A DNA stretch of 43,600 nucleotides from Budvicia aquatica DSM 5075 = ATCC 35567 (GCF_000427805.1 NZ_ATYS01000020.1:1-43600), one strand, 5' to 3'. Positions 26,811 to 37,429 are shown, numbered from the stretch's first letter. Numbers and translations: made by a program. The notes: generated by a model from the sequence alone, not told the origin.

Positions 26811-29800
26811 TGACCGAGCGGTTGCCCGCAGCGCTTAATCCACTCACGCTCCCGCTGTACGGGGAGCGTCTGATAGAGGCTTCTGCCGGAACAGGAAAAA
26901 CTTATACTCTGGCGGCACTCTATTTACGGCTGCTGCTCGGGCTAGGCGGAGAAGCCGCTTATCCAAGGCCTTTGTCCGTAGAGGAAATTCTGGTTGTTAC
27001 CTTTACCGAGGCGGCAACGGAAGAGCTACGCAACCGGATAAGAGAGAATATTCATCATCTGAGAATTGCCTGCATTCGCCGCCAGAGTAGCGATGCTCTT
27101 TTAGAACATCTTCTGACGGAAATTCCGGACCTGGGTGATGCCTCTGCCTTGCTATTGGCCGCTGAACGTCAGATGGATGAAGCGGCTATTTATACCATTC
27201 ATGGTTTTTGCCAGCGAATGCTTAGCCATAATGCGTTTGAATCGGGTATTTTGTTTGAACAGTCTTTAATTCAGGATGAGTTACCGCTGCGCCGTCAGGC
27301 TACCGCCGATTTCTGGCGTCGCCATTGCTATCCGCTACCTCTGCCGGTTGCTCAGGCTATTTGTGCCGTATGGAGCGGCCCTGAAAGCCTGTTGGCTGAT
27401 CTATCTCCTTACCTGCATGGTGAGGCTCCTCAGCTGCGGCATCCGCCGTCTGAAGATGATATTTTACAGCGGCATCAGCAAATTATTGAACGAATCGAGG
27501 ATGCAAAACAGCAATGGCGGCAGTCTGCTGCCGATCTTGAGTCGCTAATCAGCACTTCTGATGTTGATAAGCGTAGCTATAGTTCAAAACATTTACCCAA
27601 CTGGCTGAATAAAGTCACGCTTTGGTCTGATGAAGAGACGCAGGGCTATCAGCTACCTAAAGAACTTAATAATTTCCGCCAGTCAGTTATTGATGAAAAA
27701 ACCAAGAAAGGAACGCCGCCGGTTCATCCTCTGTTTACCGTTATAGAGCTGCTTTATGCCGAGCCTTTAACGCTGCGGGATTTAATTTTGGCTAAGGCAC
27801 TCAGCGAAGTGCGCATGTCGGTACAGCAAGAAAAGCGTCGCCGGGCTGAATTAGGGTTTGATGATCTATTGAGCCGATTAGATATGGCGCTGCAGCGGCC
27901 TGATGCCGATGCTTTAGCTGAGGCGATACGGCAGCGTTATCCGGTTGCTTTGATTGATGAATTCCAAGATACCGATCCTCAACAATATCGGATTTTCCAT
28001 AAGTTATACGGCGGGCGGCAAGACACCGGGTTGTTGCTTATCGGCGATCCGAAACAGGCTATTTATGCTTTTCGCGGTGCGGATATTTTTACCTATATGC
28101 AGGCCCGGAGTGAAGTAAGCAGTCACTACACCATGGATACCAACTGGCGTTCATCATCAGATATGGTGAACGCCGTTAACACTTTATTTCAACGAACCTC
28201 TTCTCCGTTTATTTTTAGTCAGATTCCGTTTGTGGCGGTAAAACCGGCCGAAAAAAATCAGCGCCTGAGTTTTGAGCTGCACGGTGTGAGCCAACCGGCA
28301 ATGGGGATTTGGTTACAGCCGGGCGAAGGTTCCGGACAAAATGAATACCAGCAGTTGATGGCTCGCCAGTGTGCGGCACAAATCAGAGATTGGCTGGCAG
28401 CCGGTCAACAACAGCAGGCTTGGTTAGTCCGGGGTGATAAACGAGAACTCGTCGTTGCGGCAGATATTGCCATTCTGGTGCGGACCGGGAAAGAAGCCGC
28501 GCTGGTTCGTGATGCCCTGAGCGCGTTAGCTATTCCATCCGTTTATCTTTCTAACCGCGAGAGCGTATTTTCCACCGCGGAGGCTAAAGACGTTTTATGG
28601 CTGTTGCAGGCGGTGCTGACGCCGGAAAAAGATCGCGCCTTACGTAGCGCTCTGGCTAGCGGGCTGCTTGGGCTAGATGCCCGTCATATTGACGCCATCA
28701 ATCAGGATGAGCGGCAGTGGGATGAATTAGTCGAAGAGTTCAGCCAATACCGTGAGCTATGGCTGAAAAGGGGCGTATTACCGATGCTCCGGGAAGTCAT
28801 GTCTAAGCGGCAACTGGCCGAAAACTTATTAGTCACCTTGGGCGGCGAACGACGTTTAACCGACGTTATGCATATCGGCGAGCTGCTGCAAGAAGCCGCG
28901 CTAAAGCTGGAAAGTGAACACTCACTGGTACGCTGGCTGGCTCAGCAAATTGCCCAGCCAAACGTTCAGGCTGATAGCCAGCAACTGCGCCTGGAAAGCG
29001 ATCGTAATTTAGTTCGTGTCGTGACGATCCATAAGTCGAAAGGGCTGGAATATCCTTTGGTCTGGCTGCCTTTTATTTGTGGCTTCCGGCCTCAAAGCCA
29101 GGCGTTATATCACGATCGTGAGACTTTTTCGGCCACGCTGGATCTCCAGCAAAGTGAGGACGCACTTACATTAGCAGAAGAAGAGCGGTTAGCTGAAGAT
29201 TTACGTTTACTCTATGTTGCTCTGACCCGCTCAATTTACCATTGCAGTATTGGCGTCACGCCGTATTACTCCGGTGGGCGTAAAAAAGGCCATTCAGATT
29301 TACACCGCAGTGCGATTGGCTATTTATTACAGCAGGGCGTTGCCGGTGATTCTGCGCTGTTGGCTGAGTCATTGGCCGCGCTGGAACAGCATAACGGCAT
29401 TCAAGTTTATCCGATCGCTGAGACGGATTCTGCCATCTGGCAGGATATTATCACTTTGCCAGAAAGCCTGAGCGCTCGGACATTTAGCGGGCATCGTCAG
29501 GATAATTGGCGGGTCACCAGCTATTCAGGGTTACAGCAACAGGGGGCGACTCATCATTATGATTTACTTCCGCGTTTTGATACTGATGCCGCCGGTGAAA
29601 AGAATGATAATAAGCAACCATTAATGAGCCCGCATACTTTCCCTAAGGGGGCTTCTCCCGGTACTTTCCTGCACGACCTGTTGGAGTCGATTGATTTCAG
29701 CCAGCCAATAGATGATGAGTTCCTTAGTGAGCGCTTGGTTATTCAGGGGCTGGACAGCGGTTGGCTGCCGGTTTTGAAACAGTGGTTGGAAACAATTGTT

Positions 29801-30355
29801 AGCGCCCCCCTTGAGAAGAGTTCAGGGATTAGCCTGAAGGGTATTTTAGCGCCTAACCGACAGGCTGAACTGCAATTTTACCTGCCTATTGGCCCGGCGC
29901 TGGAAGCCGCTAAGCTGGATGCTTTGGTTAAACGTTATGACCCTCTGTCTGTGCGATGCCCGGAGCTTAATTTCCGTCAGGTTCGCGGAATGCTAAAGGG
30001 ATTTATCGATCTGGTTTTTTGCTGGCAGGGCCGCTATTACCTGTTGGATTATAAATCTAACTGGCTGGGTGAAAGCAGCGAATCCTATACGCCTGAGGCC
30101 ATGAGTCAGGCAATGTGTGACCATCGGTATGATTTGCAATACCAGCTTTACTCTCTGGCTCTTCATCGCTATTTACGCCATCGGATTGCTGATTATGATT
30201 ACCAACAGCACTTTGGCGGCGTGTTTTATCTCTTTCTTCGAGGCTTAGAGCAGGATAAACCTGAACAGGGTGTTTTCCATTGCCGGCCTGAATGGGCGTT
30301 AGTTGATGGTTTAGATCGTCTTTTTGCCGGAGAGAAGGAACCAGCCAATGTTTAG
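26810..30355 (+). CDS. recB: Exodeoxyribonuclease V beta subunit RecB
   Basis: 1181 residues (E. coli 1180). A 3'-5' SF1A helicase plus the single nuclease of RecBCD. Walker A EASAGTGKTYT (23-33), Walker B region LIDEFQDTDPQQYRIF, motif VVTIHKSKGLEYPLVWLP, and in the C-terminal nuclease FIDLVFCWQGRYYLLDYKS with the metal-binding Asp and Lys. Translation is coupled to ptrA (1-bp overlap) and recD begins within its last codons. Confidence 0.96.
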   Translation: MTERLPAALNPLTLPLYGERLIEASAGTGKTYTLAALYLRLLLGLGGEAAYPRPLSVEEILVVTFTEAATEELRNRIRENIHHLRIACIRRQSSDALLEHLLTEIPDLGDASALLLAAERQMDEAAIYTIHGFCQRMLSHNAFESGILFEQSLIQDELPLRRQATADFWRRHCYPLPLPVAQAICAVWSGPESLLADLSPYLHGEAPQLRHPPSEDDILQRHQQIIERIEDAKQQWRQSAADLESLISTSDVDKRSYSSKHLPNWLNKVTLWSDEETQGYQLPKELNNFRQSVIDEKTKKGTPPVHPLFTVIELLYAEPLTLRDLILAKALSEVRMSVQQEKRRRAELGFDDLLSRLDMALQRPDADALAEAIRQRYPVALIDEFQDTDPQQYRIFHKLYGGRQDTGLLLIGDPKQAIYAFRGADIFTYMQARSEVSSHYTMDTNWRSSSDMVNAVNTLFQRTSSPFIFSQIPFVAVKPAEKNQRLSFELHGVSQPAMGIWLQPGEGSGQNEYQQLMARQCAAQIRDWLAAGQQQQAWLVRGDKRELVVAADIAILVRTGKEAALVRDALSALAIPSVYLSNRESVFSTAEAKDVLWLLQAVLTPEKDRALRSALASGLLGLDARHIDAINQDERQWDELVEEFSQYRELWLKRGVLPMLREVMSKRQLAENLLVTLGGERRLTDVMHIGELLQEAALKLESEHSLVRWLAQQIAQPNVQADSQQLRLESDRNLVRVVTIHKSKGLEYPLVWLPFICGFRPQSQALYHDRETFSATLDLQQSEDALTLAEEERLAEDLRLLYVALTRSIYHCSIGVTPYYSGGRKKGHSDLHRSAIGYLLQQGVAGDSALLAESLAALEQHNGIQVYPIAETDSAIWQDIITLPESLSARTFSGHRQDNWRVTSYSGLQQQGATHHYDLLPRFDTDAAGEKNDNKQPLMSPHTFPKGASPGTFLHDLLESIDFSQPIDDEFLSERLVIQGLDSGWLPVLKQWLETIVSAPLEKSSGISLKGILAPNRQAELQFYLPIGPALEAAKLDALVKRYDPLSVRCPELNFRQVRGMLKGFIDLVFCWQGRYYLLDYKSNWLGESSESYTPEAMSQAMCDHRYDLQYQLYSLALHRYLRHRIADYDYQQHFGGVFYLFLRGLEQDKPEQGVFHCRPEWALVDGLDRLFAGEKEPANV

Positions 30356-32219
30356 CCTGTTACAGAAAGCCGTTGAGGTTAATCTGCTTCGTCCGCTGGA
30401 TATTCAACTGGCCCGCTTATTGGCCTCTGACAGTGAGCCCTGCTTGGCACTATTGATTGCTAAGTTAAGCGCTGAGGCCGGGGCTGGCCATGTCTGCCTG
30501 TCTTTAGGTTCACTGAATGAATTTTCACTGTTTGACGGACGAAATACTGAGCTGGCCGCTGAGATATGGCATAGTGCCGGTTTGCCGGATCACGGTGATT
30601 TTTTAGCTGCGGTTGCTGCTTCTCCTGCGGTGAGTGACGGTGGCCTGCCAACGCCTTTGGTGCTGTCCGGCGATCGTTTGTATTTGCAGCGCATGTGGCA
30701 GGACGAAGGCTTGATCGCTGATTTCTTTATGCTCCAGAGTCGGCCTGTTGATACTCAGGCTATCGGATTGACTGAACAAGCATTGCGTCATACGTTAGAC
30801 CATCTATTTGAGCTTCAGCCTGATGATATTGACTGGCAAAAGGTCGCGGCTGCAGTCGCAGCCAGCCGTCAGGTATCAATTATTTCCGGCGGCCCGGGCA
30901 CCGGGAAAACGACCACCGTGGCCCGCTTACTTGGGGCACTGATTCAATTAGCCGGGCAGTCTAAACTCAGAATTGCGCTTGCAGCACCTACCGGTAAAGC
31001 GGCGGCTCGCCTGACGGAGTCTCTTGGTAAAGCCAGCCAAAGCCTACCGTTAAGCGATGAACAGCAACGACAAATGCCAACTGAAGCCTCGACTCTTCAC
31101 CGCTTGCTTGGCGTCCAACCGAATAGCCGCCGTTTGCGTTATCACAAAGATAATCCGTTACATCTGGATGTGTTAATTGTTGATGAAGCTTCAATGGTCG
31201 ATTTGCCGATGATGGCGCGTTTGGTTGAGGCTTTACCCGCACACGCTCGGCTAATTTTGCTAGGCGATCGCGATCAGTTAGCATCGGTTGAAGCCGGTGC
31301 GGTGTTGGGGGATATCTGTCGGTTTGCAGAACAGGGCTATAGCACAGCCAGAGCCGGTCAGTTATCTGCTCTGACCGGATATGATATTCAAGGCTATGAT
31401 TTACCCGATGCCGTTCCGGTTCGGGATAATCTGTGCTTGTTAAGAAAAAGCTATCGTTTTCATGAGCATTCAGGTATCGGGCAGTTGGCCATGGCGGTTA
31501 ACTGCGGTGATGGTCGTGGCGCGATAGGCTGCTTTAGGCCTGACTATAACGATCTTGAGTGGCTGACAATGAGCGACAGCAATGATTATTTGCAGCTGCT
31601 GGACGTCTGTACTGAAGGTTATCGACAATATTTGAGTCAGATAAAAAATTCAGATCCGTTATTGATTTTGGCGCTGTTTAATCAGTTTCGTCTGCTGTGC
31701 GCATTGCGAAACGGTCCTTTTGGCGTTGAAGGGTTAAATACCCGCATTGAACAGACGCTACAGGCCAAGAAGCTGATTAATAAACTACCCGGACCGGGCG
31801 GAGTTTGGTATCCGGGGCGTCCGGTCATGGTGAGTCGCAATGATGCTTCTTTGGGGCTGTATAACGGGGATATCGGCATTACTCTGCGGGCTGATAATGG
31901 TGAAATTCGGGTTTATTTTCAACTGCCGGATGGTTCTGTAAAGGCGGTCCAGCCCAGTCGTTTACCTACTTGTGAAACGGCCTATGCCATGACGGTACAT
32001 AAATCTCAGGGCTCTGAATTTGACCATACGGTGCTGGTTTTACCCGATAGTTTTTCTCCGCTGCTGAGCAGGGAACTGGTATATACCGCAATTACCCGAG
32101 CCCGTAACAGGCTAACCTTATTCGCGAATGAAAATATTTTTCTTGGGGCAATCAGAACGCCGACAGAACGCAGAAGCGGGTTGGCAGATCGTTTAGCGGT
32201 TAGGTTGATGACAACGTAG
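30348..32219 (+). CDS. recD: Exodeoxyribonuclease V alpha subunit RecD
   Basis: 623 residues from the ATG at 30348 (E. coli 608), with GAAGG upstream; an in-frame TTG at 30324 is less likely. The 5'-3' SF1B helicase of RecBCD, also needed for full nuclease activity. Walker A ISGGPGTGKTTT (about 179-190), Walker B VDEASMVDLPMM, and motif VI region AMTVHKSQGSEFDHTVLVLP. It overlaps recB by 8 bp and is followed by a strong bidirectional terminator; argA is not co-transcribed with it here. Confidence 0.95.
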   Translation: MFSLLQKAVEVNLLRPLDIQLARLLASDSEPCLALLIAKLSAEAGAGHVCLSLGSLNEFSLFDGRNTELAAEIWHSAGLPDHGDFLAAVAASPAVSDGGLPTPLVLSGDRLYLQRMWQDEGLIADFFMLQSRPVDTQAIGLTEQALRHTLDHLFELQPDDIDWQKVAAAVAASRQVSIISGGPGTGKTTTVARLLGALIQLAGQSKLRIALAAPTGKAAARLTESLGKASQSLPLSDEQQRQMPTEASTLHRLLGVQPNSRRLRYHKDNPLHLDVLIVDEASMVDLPMMARLVEALPAHARLILLGDRDQLASVEAGAVLGDICRFAEQGYSTARAGQLSALTGYDIQGYDLPDAVPVRDNLCLLRKSYRFHEHSGIGQLAMAVNCGDGRGAIGCFRPDYNDLEWLTMSDSNDYLQLLDVCTEGYRQYLSQIKNSDPLLILALFNQFRLLCALRNGPFGVEGLNTRIEQTLQAKKLINKLPGPGGVWYPGRPVMVSRNDASLGLYNGDIGITLRADNGEIRVYFQLPDGSVKAVQPSRLPTCETAYAMTVHKSQGSEFDHTVLVLPDSFSPLLSRELVYTAITRARNRLTLFANENIFLGAIRTPTERRSGLADRLAVRLMTT

Positions 32220-32260
32220 TTTTATTTGATCTCAATGGACTCAGGGCTTATGTTTTCTGG

Positions 32261-32292
32261 TTAAACAGGACCGACAGGTTGGTCCTGTTTAA
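32261..32292. terminator. Bidirectional terminator between recD and the siderophore-binding protein gene
   Basis: Perfect 12-bp stem: TTAAACAGGACC (32261-32272) pairs with 32281-32292 around an 8-nt loop. The TTTAA/TTAAA ends give short U-runs on both strands. It lies between convergent genes. Confidence 0.8.
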
Positions 32293-32309
32293 CCGTTATG
32301 GCGGCGTTA

Positions 32310-33284
32310 TTATTCTATTGCTGCGTCGACTTCATCAATTTGCAGGCCCAGGCTCTCTAAACCACCTCCGGATAGATACCACAGGTCAGGCGTCAGGTAG
32401 ATAATTTTGCCTTTACGGAATGCATTAGTGGCTTTGATCTTTTCATCATCCATCAGGCTGCGGTCTACTTTACCTTCTCCGATAGCCTCATTTCTATCGA
32501 TGATAAAAATAACGTCAGGATTCTTTTCCGCAATGTAGTCCGGAGTGGCTGCCTGACGCTCATCACCCTGATTTTCATCTGCTTTTTTTACGCCCAGAAC
32601 CTGATGGATAATAGAGGCGTAGCCATTAGAGGTGGACGCGCCGAATTTGCCGTTATAGTGAACCAACACCAGTGCCTTTTGACCTGAAGCCTCAGCTTTC
32701 TTTCTGACGTCAGCAATTTTCTTATCCAGAGCGGCCAGACCGTTTTCAACCTCGGACTGTTTTCCGAAGATTTGCCCGATAGTCAGAGCGTTCTTTTTAA
32801 ATGAATCCAGATAAATTTTATTGTTGATGCTGAGATCAAGGGTTGGAGCAATCGCATTCAGTGAGTCAAAAGATTTACTTTGGCGTCCGGTAATCACGAT
32901 CAGGCCGGGGTTGAGTTGTTTGATAGCGTCGAGATCTGGCTGTTTCATTGACCCGGCATCAGTAACCTTGTCAGTAGCATATTGCTGGAGATAGTGAGGG
33001 ACATTCTTTTTAGGCAGGGCGGTAGTGACTTCAACGCCGATGGTGTCTAGGGTATCTAAAGTGCCAAAATCAAAAACAACAACGCTGGCCGGGTTTGTTT
33101 TAACTTCAGCGGTGCCTTTAGCATGAGTAACGCTAATTTTATCGGCCTCTTTTACCTGAACGGGAGTCGCCGGCTCCTGAATTGTTGTTGGTGCAACCGT
33201 TGCGTTGTCCGCGGGCTTTTGGTCACAGCCTGCCAGAACTGACGCTAACGTGGTTACAACGGCAAGAGATAAGATTTTCTTCAT
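32310..33284 (-). CDS. Iron-siderophore ABC transporter substrate-binding lipoprotein (CeuE/FatB/YclQ-like)
   Basis: 324 residues. A lipoprotein signal with lipobox SVLAG|C (C20), a low-complexity Pro/Thr/Ala linker, then a class III (helical backbone) binding fold. VVVFDFGTLDTLDTIGV, LNPGLIVITGRQSKSF and FIIDRNEAIGEG are typical of CeuE-like proteins that bind catecholate ferric siderophores. No permease or ATPase gene is adjacent, so partners must be encoded elsewhere or the protein is an orphan. A Fur-box-like sequence lies upstream. It is an insertion relative to E. coli, where recD and argA are neighbours. The exact ligand is unknown. Confidence 0.88.
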   Translation of the reverse strand: MKKILSLAVVTTLASVLAGCDQKPADNATVAPTTIQEPATPVQVKEADKISVTHAKGTAEVKTNPASVVVFDFGTLDTLDTIGVEVTTALPKKNVPHYLQQYATDKVTDAGSMKQPDLDAIKQLNPGLIVITGRQSKSFDSLNAIAPTLDLSINNKIYLDSFKKNALTIGQIFGKQSEVENGLAALDKKIADVRKKAEASGQKALVLVHYNGKFGASTSNGYASIIHQVLGVKKADENQGDERQAATPDYIAEKNPDVIFIIDRNEAIGEGKVDRSLMDDEKIKATNAFRKGKIIYLTPDLWYLSGGGLESLGLQIDEVDAAIE

Positions 33285-33366
33285 TACATTACCTTTTATT
33301 AATAGGGCTGTATGTTATTTATCTGTTGCAGTTTACCCGTATTAATCAATGAGATTCAATGTAAAT

Positions 33367-33385
33367 GAGTATTGTTATCATTATA
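33367..33385 (-). promoter_or_regulatory. Fur-box-like site upstream of the siderophore-binding protein gene
   Basis: The minus strand reads TATAATGATAACAATACTC, matching the 19-bp Fur consensus GATAATGATAATCATTATC at 14 positions by my count. It lies about 83-101 bp upstream of the start codon, where it could cover a promoter. Iron repression is inferred and fits the gene's role. Confidence 0.6.
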
Positions 33386-33440
33386 ATTTGCATGAGTCAG
33401 CGATAAAAGAGTGAAAAAAGAAAAGTAGGGGCGGGTCTGT

Positions 33441-33477
33441 AAGGCTTACCGCAATAAATATTGGGTAAGCCTTTTTT
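33441..33477. terminator. Hairpin with T-run downstream of argA
   Basis: AAGGCTTACC (33441-33450) pairs with GGTAAGCCTT (33464-33473) across a 13-nt loop; six T follow the G/C stem on the + strand. For leftward argA the hairpin is in the right place but the U-run precedes the stem, so efficiency for argA is uncertain. Confidence 0.55.
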
Positions 33478-33491
33478 GAGTTCTGGCGTTA

Positions 33492-34817
33492 TTACACCGG
33501 AGTGACGAGAATTTTTGACCGACGCTGATAGTTATATAAGGCCTGTTTCTTCATCGGTAAATCATCAATATCTGCCGGCATAAAGCCCCGCTCCTGGAAC
33601 CAATGTATGCTGTGAGTGGTAAGAACAAACAGCTTTTCCAGCCCCATCAAGCGTGCCTGACCGCTGACTTTTTCTAACAGTATTTCACCTCGCAGCGAGC
33701 TGCGATACTCCGGATGAACGGCTACGCAGGCCATTTCACCGATTTTTTCTTCCGGGAAAGGGTAGAGAGCCGCGCAGGCAATAGTCATATTATCACGCTC
33801 AATAATGGTGAATTTATCAATCTCCATTTCAAGCTGTTCTCTGGAACGACGAACCAGAATACCCTGCTGCTCTAGCGGGCGAATGAGTTCCAAAATTCCC
33901 CCGATATCATGGATGGTTGCCCGCCGCACTTGTTCAGCACTTTCCATAACGATCTGAGTACCGATACCATCACGGGAAAATAGCTCCTGTAACAGCGCTC
34001 CGCTGTCTTGATAGCTAATTAAGTGGCAACGACGCACTCCGCTGCGGCAAGCTTTTACCGCGCCGCGCAGGAAGCGTACGGTACCTGAATGGTAATCGCC
34101 GATAGCCTCATGATTCTCGAGATATTTTTGAGCATCGTTAGGAAATAATTCAGGAAGAATTTTGCCATTCTCATCTTCCACTCCCTGAGAAGAACAAAAA
34201 CCAATCATTTTTTCAGCTTTAAGCTTAATGGCTAGCTGAGTGGCAACTTCTTCAGAGGTCAGATTAAAGCTTTCTCCGGTTACTGATACGGCAACCGGCC
34301 CCAGCAATACTATCGCACCGCTGTCTAGCTGGCGGTGAATGGCTTCTTCATCTATGCGACGGATACGACCAGAATGGCAGTAGTCAACGCCATCGTCGAT
34401 GCCCAACGGCTGAGAGATGACGAAGTTACCGCTGACTACATTAATATGCGCTCCTTGCAGAGGCGTATTATTCAGACTCATTGACAGGCGGGCGGTAATA
34501 TCTAACTGTAAGCGACCCGCAGCCTGCTTGACTAATTCAAGCGATTCGGCATCGGTAACTCTTGTATGTTTATGATAGATCGCCTGTTTATTATGAACGG
34601 CTAAATTAGCATCGATTTGTGGTCTGGCACCATAGACCACAACCAGCCGGATCCCCAGGCTGTGTAACAGACCGATATCATTAATAATATTGCTAAAATT
34701 CTCATGCTCAATGGCTTCTCCGCCCAGCATAATGACAAAGGTTTTGCCGCGGTGCGCATTGATATAAGGAACTGAATGGCGAAAGCCCTCAACCAGCTCA
34801 ATACTACGTTCCTTCAT
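33492..34817 (-). CDS. argA: N-acetylglutamate synthase ArgA
   Basis: 441 residues (E. coli 443). First committed step of arginine synthesis: acetyl-CoA plus glutamate to N-acetylglutamate. The N-terminal amino-acid-kinase-like domain (about 20-280; [24 protein letters not shown]) carries arginine feedback control; the C-terminal GNAT acetyltransferase (about 295-430) includes [20 protein letters not shown] and WFQERGF. Two ARG boxes precede the start codon, indicating ArgR repression. It is divergent from amiC. Confidence 0.96.
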   Translation of the reverse strand: MKERSIELVEGFRHSVPYINAHRGKTFVIMLGGEAIEHENFSNIINDIGLLHSLGIRLVVVYGARPQIDANLAVHNKQAIYHKHTRVTDAESLELVKQAAGRLQLDITARLSMSLNNTPLQGAHINVVSGNFVISQPLGIDDGVDYCHSGRIRRIDEEAIHRQLDSGAIVLLGPVAVSVTGESFNLTSEEVATQLAIKLKAEKMIGFCSSQGVEDENGKILPELFPNDAQKYLENHEAIGDYHSGTVRFLRGAVKACRSGVRRCHLISYQDSGALLQELFSRDGIGTQIVMESAEQVRRATIHDIGGILELIRPLEQQGILVRRSREQLEMEIDKFTIIERDNMTIACAALYPFPEEKIGEMACVAVHPEYRSSLRGEILLEKVSGQARLMGLEKLFVLTTHSIHWFQERGFMPADIDDLPMKKQALYNYQRRSKILVTPV

Positions 34818-34828
34818 GATAAACCTCT

Positions 34829-34863
34829 TGCATAATAATTCGTATTTTTTGTATTTTTATTCT
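34829..34863 (-). promoter_or_regulatory. Tandem ARG boxes (ArgR operator) of argA
   Basis: On the minus strand CGAATTATTATGCA (34842-34829) and AGAATAAAAATACA (34863-34850) each match the 14-bp core TGAATWWWWATTCA at 12 positions and are offset by exactly 21 bp, the classic ArgR hexamer spacing. They lie 12-46 bp upstream of the argA ATG. The rest of the 316-bp gap to amiC shows nothing else I can name. Confidence 0.85.
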
Positions 34864-35133
34864 ATTTGGTGCTCGGAGGCAAGAAGAATATTTAACCGAC
34901 ACCGATTTATTGTCATTATCACTTACGTTAAATAATCAGCAACCTTGGTAATTTAACGTCTAATTTAAGCAGTAAGTGCTATTTTTCCCGATTTTGTGCT
35001 TCATGTTAGGGGTTAATTCCGAATAACATGCATGTTAAGCGTGACACGGTCGCTTCTCTTCGGTAGAGTTTTACGCCAACTTTCAATTTTGTTTTACCGT
35101 ATCGCTTCAGCAGTACGCTTATTTCGGAGAATC

Positions 35134-36375
35134 ATGTCTAGCTCTAAACCCGATTATTTACGCCGTCGTTTATTGCAAGGAGCCGCCGCGACGTGGTTGT
35201 TGAGCGTAAGTGGTGTCGGTGTGGCTGCGGCAACGTCCAGCGTTATTGCCGTTCGGGTATGGCCGTCTTCGACTTATACACGTATTACTCTGGAATCCAG
35301 CACCCCGCTGAAATATAAGCAATTCGCCCTGGCTAACCCTGACCGTATCGTGATTGATATTGAGAACGTACAGTTAAATAGCGTATTAAAAGGTATCGCG
35401 GGCCAGGTTCAGACCAGCGATCCCTATCTTAAAATGGCGCGTATCGGGCAGTTTGATCCCCAAACTGTACGTTTGGTGTTAGAGCTAAAACAAAATATTA
35501 ATCCTAATCTGTTTACCCTTAAGCCTATTGCTGAATTTAAGAATCGGCTGGTGGTGGACTTATACCCTGCAAATAGCAATGCGGATGAAGCGGACGATCC
35601 GTTATTAGCCTTGCTGAAGGAATACAATAAAGGCGCGCTGGAAAAAGATCAGCCGGCTCAGGGCCCGCAGGCAGGTAAGGTCGGGCTCGATCGTCCGTTG
35701 GTGATTATGCTCGATCCGGGTCACGGGGGTGAAGATCCCGGTGCCATTGGCAAACGAGGTACGCGTGAAAAAGATATTGTATTGCAGATAGCCCGTCGGC
35801 TGCGGACTTTGATACAGAAAGATCCGAAAATGAAGGCCTATATGACCCGCAATGAAGATGTGTTTATTCCGCTTAAGGTGCGGGTAGCAAAAGCCAGAAA
35901 ACTGCGGGCGGATCTGTTTATTTCTATTCATGCTGATGCATTCACTAATCGTTCGGCCAACGGCTCGTCTATTTTTGCGTTATCAACTAAAGGTGCGACC
36001 AGTACCGCAGCTAAATATTTAGCTCAAACTCAGAACGAAGCCGATGAGATCGGTGGTGTCAGTAAGAGTGGCGACCGTTATCTTGACCATACTATCTTTG
36101 ATTTAGCCCAAACGGCGGCGATTAATAATAGTCTGAAGTTTGGTAAAGAAGTGCTTACCCGTATGGGAAAGGTCAATAAACTGCATAAAAATAAGGTTGA
36201 GCAGGCCGGTTTTGCGGTATTAAAAGCCCCGGATATCCCATCGATACTGATAGAAACCGCTTTTATTTCTAATCTGGAAGAAGAGCGTAAGCTGAGAACG
36301 GCAAAGTTCCAGCAGCAAATTGCTGAGTCCGTCTTTGCCGGGATCAAAGCTTATTTCGCCACGATCAAATACTAA
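35134..36375 (+). CDS. amiC: N-acetylmuramoyl-L-alanine amidase AmiC
   Basis: 413 residues (E. coli 417). It cleaves septal peptidoglycan during daughter-cell separation and is activated by NlpD. The N terminus has a Tat signal ([14 protein letters not shown]), then an AMIN septal-targeting domain (about 35-130) and an Amidase_3 zinc domain with ligands in [25 protein letters not shown] and ETAFIS. The longer reading frame from 35032 would bury the Tat motif, and GGAGA precedes 35134, so the internal ATG is chosen. Confidence 0.94.
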   Translation: MSSSKPDYLRRRLLQGAAATWLLSVSGVGVAAATSSVIAVRVWPSSTYTRITLESSTPLKYKQFALANPDRIVIDIENVQLNSVLKGIAGQVQTSDPYLKMARIGQFDPQTVRLVLELKQNINPNLFTLKPIAEFKNRLVVDLYPANSNADEADDPLLALLKEYNKGALEKDQPAQGPQAGKVGLDRPLVIMLDPGHGGEDPGAIGKRGTREKDIVLQIARRLRTLIQKDPKMKAYMTRNEDVFIPLKVRVAKARKLRADLFISIHADAFTNRSANGSSIFALSTKGATSTAAKYLAQTQNEADEIGGVSKSGDRYLDHTIFDLAQTAAINNSLKFGKEVLTRMGKVNKLHKNKVEQAGFAVLKAPDIPSILIETAFISNLEEERKLRTAKFQQQIAESVFAGIKAYFATIKY

Positions 36376-36383
36376 CTTCTTTA

Positions 36384-36725
36384 TCAGTCAATGATAAACA
36401 GACGGGCACCGGTTTTGGTATAGGACTGGTGGGCTTCTGCGTTGTCTCCTACCTGATAGCTGGTTCCGGGCGTTAATGTAAACTTACGGCCATCTTCCAG
36501 CGTTGTTTCTAATTCGCCTTCCAGACAGAAAAGGACGTGGCCTTTTTTACACCAGTGATCGGCCAAATAGCCCGCCGTGTATTCAACGATGCGTACCCGA
36601 ATCTGATTTTGCTGCTCGCCAAAATAACGGGTTTGCCAGAAAGCCATGCCTGTTTCGCCGGCATGTTCAGTTTTTTCAACATCAGCCCATTGAGTGATAT
36701 TAAAAGGGAAAGGGGACATTTTCAT
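36384..36725 (-). CDS. Small cupin protein, DHCW-motif type
   Basis: 113 residues forming a single cupin beta-barrel. The segment YTAGYLADHWCKKGHVLFCL contains DHWC, and LEGELETTLEDGRKFTLTPG is the typical second cupin strand pair. Biochemical function unknown. It converges on amiC with an 8-bp gap and no visible terminator, and lies just past the terminator of the leftward tRNA operon. E. coli has no gene here as far as I recall. Confidence 0.8.
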   Translation of the reverse strand: MKMSPFPFNITQWADVEKTEHAGETGMAFWQTRYFGEQQNQIRVRIVEYTAGYLADHWCKKGHVLFCLEGELETTLEDGRKFTLTPGTSYQVGDNAEAHQSYTKTGARLFIID

Positions 36726-36803
36726 CAGTATCGCCTGATTAATCTGGAGTAGGATTATTCACATTAGCAGATAAGAGAGGAATGAAAAGGGCAGATTTCA
36801 GAT

Positions 36804-36837
36804 ATAAAAAAACCTTGAAGGCGATGCCTGCAAGGTT
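36804..36837 (-). terminator. Rho-independent terminator of the initiator tRNA operon
   Basis: On the minus strand the stem AACCTTGCAGGC / GCCTTCAAGGTT (36837-36811, one mismatch) encloses the loop ATC and is followed by a run of T. Confidence 0.85.
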
Positions 36838-36846
36838 CAGTAGTAT

Positions 36847-36923
<77 letters not shown>

Positions 36924-37003
36924 TCCGAAACTACGTTTGCTGTACTCTTTGCTCTATTTCTTACTTGTTGCGTTTCTTCAATACCGTAGCAACAGTATTA
37001 AAT

Positions 37004-37080
<77 letters not shown>

Positions 37081-37149
37081 TCCGAAACGACTTTTACTTC
37101 TACTCTTTCTACAGCGCTATCCGATTAATATTGCAGCTACAAGATTAAA

Positions 37150-37226
<77 letters not shown>

Positions 37227-37240
37227 TCTGTAGGAGGCGC

Positions 37241-37268
37241 ATAATACTCTCTGTGTCACAGGTTGCAA
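37241..37268 (-). promoter_or_regulatory. Promoter of the initiator tRNA operon
   Basis: On the minus strand TTGCAA (-35, 37268-37263), 16 bp, TATTAT (-10, 37246-37241), followed by the GC-rich GCGCC expected of a stringently controlled stable-RNA promoter. Confidence 0.8.
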
Positions 37269-37429
37269 GTGATTTTTTCCGTAAAGTTATAAAAACCCCC
37301 TATATTTGTTAATTCCGGCAATCTTTCTATCATTTACGTTGAATACTTCATTTATGAGGTCTTTCCTTTATACTTATGGGCTTGGTATTGCCCTGCAGCA
37401 ATAGAGAGTTAACAAAAGTGAGTGGCGAA

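Noticed and set aside
34976..35133. Longer AmiC from the ATG at 35032
   Set aside because: It would place 34 extra residues before the Tat twin-arginine signal; the internal ATG at 35134 matches E. coli AmiC.
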